A program made the translations under genes and the position numbers. From the NCBI GenBank assembly GCA_017631775.1, contig JAGBSQ010000228.1, positions 1-7,632 on the forward strand: a DNA stretch of 7,632 nt, read 5' to 3'. How positions within the stretch are numbered: position 1 is the stretch's first letter; each line of letters begins with the position of its first letter. Shown piece after piece: positions 5,857 to 7,632 of the stretch. Source of the stretch: Clostridia bacterium (GTDB taxonomy: Bacteria; Bacillota_A; Clostridia; Oscillospirales; CAG-272). The notes under the pieces are model-generated. The model searched no databases and was not told the DNA's origin. It was given only the letters and a program-made list of their open reading frames with translations.

Positions 5857-6785
5857 TCAGTCATCCAAAAGCCCGCGGCGGCGGTAGAATTCCTCCATCG
5901 CCAGCATCTTATCTTGCGTGCTTTCATCGCGCAAATACTCATAAGGATATTTGGGATAGAACAAGCGCTCAATAACGGGCTTTCCACCAACCTTAGGACG
6001 GTAATCTACCATTTTGGATACGGCACCGGCGCCGAGTGCAAAGATAGAGTGAACCTCCTCCATCATGTAAACGTTATAACGACCCTCATAACCTTCCAAG
6101 GAGAAGCCAACGTTTTCGAGGTTGCCAACGGTGTTCTTTTGACGGTACATATAGTACGGCAAATAGCTTTCTTCCTGTGCCTTGAGCTGCGAATAATCTA
6201 CGCATTTTCCGGCATCACCGCCGCGCAAGGAGTAAACGTTGTTGCCTTGGCGCAAGATTTCTGCGGCCTTTTTGACGCAGAAGGTATGTACGGTAATGTT
6301 TTCAGGACGGAGCGAAAGGATCTTATCAAAGGTTGCCGAAAAGGTTTTAAAGTTATCTCCCGGCAGACCAACGATCAGGTCAGTATTGATGCTTGCGATA
6401 CCGGAGCTTCTTGCAATATCATATGCGCGCAAGAAGTCCTCGGCTGTATGTGTGCGTCCGATGTTTTCGAGCACCACATCGCTCATGGATTGCGGATTTA
6501 CGCATACGCGAGTAACACCGTACTGCTTTGCAACAGCCATCTTTTCGGCTGTAATGGTATCTGGACGGCCGGATTCAAGGGTGTACTCCTCCAATGCCGA
6601 AACGTCGGTCAGCTCCGCGATTTTAGAAAGAAGCGCGCGCAATTGATCTGCCGTAAGGATGGTGGGTGTGCCGCCGCCGATATATACGGTTGCAATGCGC
6701 AAACCAAGTTCCTTTATCTTTTTGAAGGTATACTCCATATCCATCAAAAGATGCTCCAAATACTCGGGATCAATTGAAGGAGTTT
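5857..6785 (-). CDS. hemZ: HemZ, C-terminal part (out of frame with its N-terminal part)
   Basis: This frame carries the rest of HemZ without internal stops down to TGA at 5857. Visible radical-SAM features are VYIGGGTPT (the SAM-binding GGGTPT motif), LESGRPDTIT, GVTRVCVNPQSM, NTDLIVGLPGD and NITVHTFCVKKAAEI. After these comes the HemZ/HemN-like C-terminal region with YYMYRQKNTVGNLENVGFS and the end EEFYRRRGLLDD. All are in family order, so nothing else appears lost. The frame is open upstream to about 6861, but that extra part is the out-of-frame reading of the cysteine-motif region (SILPDKMFLL) and not HemZ sequence. No ribosome binding site with a good start codon lies near the junction, so this half is unlikely to be made on its own. 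The visible start given here is the first codon after the shift, not a translation start. Confidence 0.9.
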
Positions 6786-7355
6786 GGGAGAAGTATAGGA
6801 AACAAAAGAACAATAGGAACATCTTGTCGGGCAGAATGGAATAGAAATATACACGCTGCAATCCTTGGGTGAAGGTCTGCCGATGAGTTTTTGCTCATTG
6901 AGTGCTACCTCGGTAGCAAGGGCCGCCTTTTTGGGAATTACAAAATATTCACTTGTAAGAATTTTCTTAACGCGAGTTTTGCTCAAACCGACCTGCAAAA
7001 GCTCGGTAGCCACCTTAGAGGGGCGAACGCCGGTCAGCATTCCCCATGCGGGACGGTAACCCATAATTTCACCGCAAACGGCAATGACAACCGCGCCACA
7101 AGCAAGTTTAACGGTCTTATCTTTGCCGTAATCGGCCGAATAGGTATAATACTTCTCTGCCGATGCGCTTCTGCCGTCTACGGTAATACGCGCATAGGTT
7201 TCAACACCGTCGTCGTTTTCGCAAAGGCGAATATAAAGTTCGGGACCGTCGGGATCGAGCTGCTCTGCAACCCCAAATTTTTCTCCCGGGAAGAAGATCA
7301 TACAAAGAGTTTGTATATAGTATGAATTGATGTTTCCGTCAAGTATCAGTTTCAT
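6744..7355 (-). CDS. hemZ: HemZ, N-terminal part: oxygen-independent coproporphyrinogen dehydrogenase, frameshifted
   Basis: HemZ belongs to the HemN-related radical-SAM enzymes assigned to oxygen-independent oxidation of coproporphyrinogen III in haem synthesis; some relatives have other haem-linked roles. The N-terminal region (residues 1-165) is the part that separates HemZ from HemN, with WGMLTGVRPSKVATELL at 104-120. SVYISIPFCPTRCSYCSF (167-184) is the radical-SAM cluster motif, with C175, C179 and C182 in CX3CX2C spacing. After SYTSP (186-190) this frame runs into unrelated sequence and stops at 6744, while the true continuation lies in another frame. Joined, 1,499 bases plus one restored base give 499 residues, close to Bacillus HemZ (about 501). 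ATG 7355 has AAGGA eight bases upstream and follows dtd by 11 bases. It is either a recent pseudogene or carries a one-base sequence error. Confidence 0.92.
   Translation of the reverse strand: MKLILDGNINSYYIQTLCMIFFPGEKFGVAEQLDPDGPELYIRLCENDDGVETYARITVDGRSASAEKYYTYSADYGKDKTVKLACGAVVIAVCGEIMGYRPAWGMLTGVRPSKVATELLQVGLSKTRVKKILTSEYFVIPKKAALATEVALNEQKLIGRPSPKDCSVYISIPFCPTRCSYCSFVSYTSPKLLQLIPSIWSIF
6783..6790 (-). other. hemZ: Frameshift site in hemZ
   Basis: On the minus strand the sequence reads TCTCCCAAACTCC. The upstream frame reads TCT CCC AAA CTC; the downstream frame reads TCC CAA ACT CCT. One extra C or A in the CCC or AAA run would join the frames as SYTSP-(Q/K)-TPSIDPEYL. The exact point cannot be fixed, because both frames are open for some bases on each side. 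Confidence 0.85.
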
Positions 7356-7366
7356 AAAAACATTCC

Positions 7367-7632
7367 TTACTTTTTCTTTTTCAGTACTTCGCTGTCCATG
7401 CAAATGGTGACGGGACCGTCATTGGTCAAGCTCACCTTCATGTCCGCGCCGAAAATGCCGCGTTCAACACGGCGAAGCTCGCGCGAGAGGAGCTCGGTAA
7501 AATATTCGTAGAGTCGCTTTGCCTCATCCGGCGTGGCAGATGCCAAAAAATCGGGACGGTTACCGTGACGGTAATTGGCAAGGAGCGTAAACTGGGAGAT
7601 GACGAGAGCTTCACCGTCAATATCGCGAACCG
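7367..7632 (-). CDS. dtd: D-aminoacyl-tRNA deacylase, C-terminal 87 residues (5' end outside window)
   Basis: Dtd hydrolyses D-amino acids (and glycine) wrongly attached to tRNA, a cytoplasmic proofreading step. The frame enters from the right window edge and ends at TAA 7367. Hand translation gives VRDIDGEALVISQFTLLANY, then RHGNRPDF, a helix (TPDEAKRLYEYFTELLSREL) and GIFGADMKVSLTNDGPVTIC. SQFTL is the family's active-site motif, and NDGPVT carries the cross-subunit Gly-cisPro motif. The part seen is about 60% of a normal 145-150-residue enzyme. The N-terminal MRAVVQRV-type start is outside the window. The protein ends in KKKK. The last codons include an AGGA that serves as part of the hemZ ribosome binding site region, with 11 bases between the genes, so the two are probably co-transcribed. 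In many Clostridia dtd lies between relA and hemZ, which agrees. Confidence 0.96.
   Translation of the reverse strand, partial: VRDIDGEALVISQFTLLANYRHGNRPDFLASATPDEAKRLYEYFTELLSRELRRVERGIFGADMKVSLTNDGPVTICMDSEVLKKKK

Noticed and set aside
5914..6777. 287-residue open frame on the plus strand opposite hemZ
   Set aside because: It has no family features and lies fully within conserved HemZ sequence on the other strand.
6783..6790. Programmed -1 frameshifting as explanation for the hemZ break
   Set aside because: The upstream frame reads CCC AAA after TCT, and slipping back one base would give TCC CAA, with poor re-pairing. It is not a canonical X XXY YYZ slippery site, and I saw no strong structure downstream.
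1..7632. A new defence, mobile or secondary-metabolite system
   Set aside because: All genes but the left-edge secreted one belong to known housekeeping or sporulation families in near-standard order. I saw no transposase, integrase, att-like repeats, CRISPR repeats or unusual gene clusters.

Overview
The window looks like chromosomal DNA from an endospore-forming Firmicute of the class Clostridia. The evidence is the sporulation genes yabP and yabQ next to rqcP and divIC, a HemZ-type oxygen-independent haem enzyme, strong Gram-positive ribosome binding sites and moderate base composition. I see no mobile element, CRISPR array, tRNA or rRNA. All supported genes lie on the minus strand, so transcription runs from high to low coordinates. 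No gene-free stretch exceeds about 150 bases.

In transcription order, the right-hand block holds the 3' part of dtd (D-aminoacyl-tRNA deacylase, cut by the window edge), hemZ, a gene of the MTA/SAH deaminase family, and a MurJ/SpoVB-type flippase. The gaps are 11 to 18 bases, so these probably form one operon. hemZ is broken by a single reading-frame shift just after its radical-SAM cysteine motif. Restoring one base would give a 499-residue protein of normal family length.

The middle block begins after a 69-base gap with a candidate sigma-A promoter. It holds rqcP (yabO), yabP, yabQ, divIC and smpB. Flippase-rqcP-yabP-yabQ-divIC follows the Bacillus yabM-yabO-yabP-yabQ-divIC order, but no mazG (yabN) gene lies between the flippase and rqcP, and smpB follows divIC. 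A sigma-E-like promoter lies before yabP, which fits mother-cell expression. A 10-bp hairpin with a seven-T run closes the block after smpB.

The left block is one gene with its own promoter. It encodes a secreted protein whose first 177 residues are visible before the window edge. I do not recognise its family with confidence.

The clearest themes are translation quality control (Dtd, RqcP, SmpB), envelope and spore-cortex assembly (flippase, YabP, YabQ, DivIC) and SAM by-product metabolism (HemZ and the deaminase). I did not find a clearly new biological system. The observations most worth checking are the hemZ frameshift, the radical-SAM/deaminase pairing, the regulatory sequence before yabP, the lengthened DivIC and the unidentified secreted protein.
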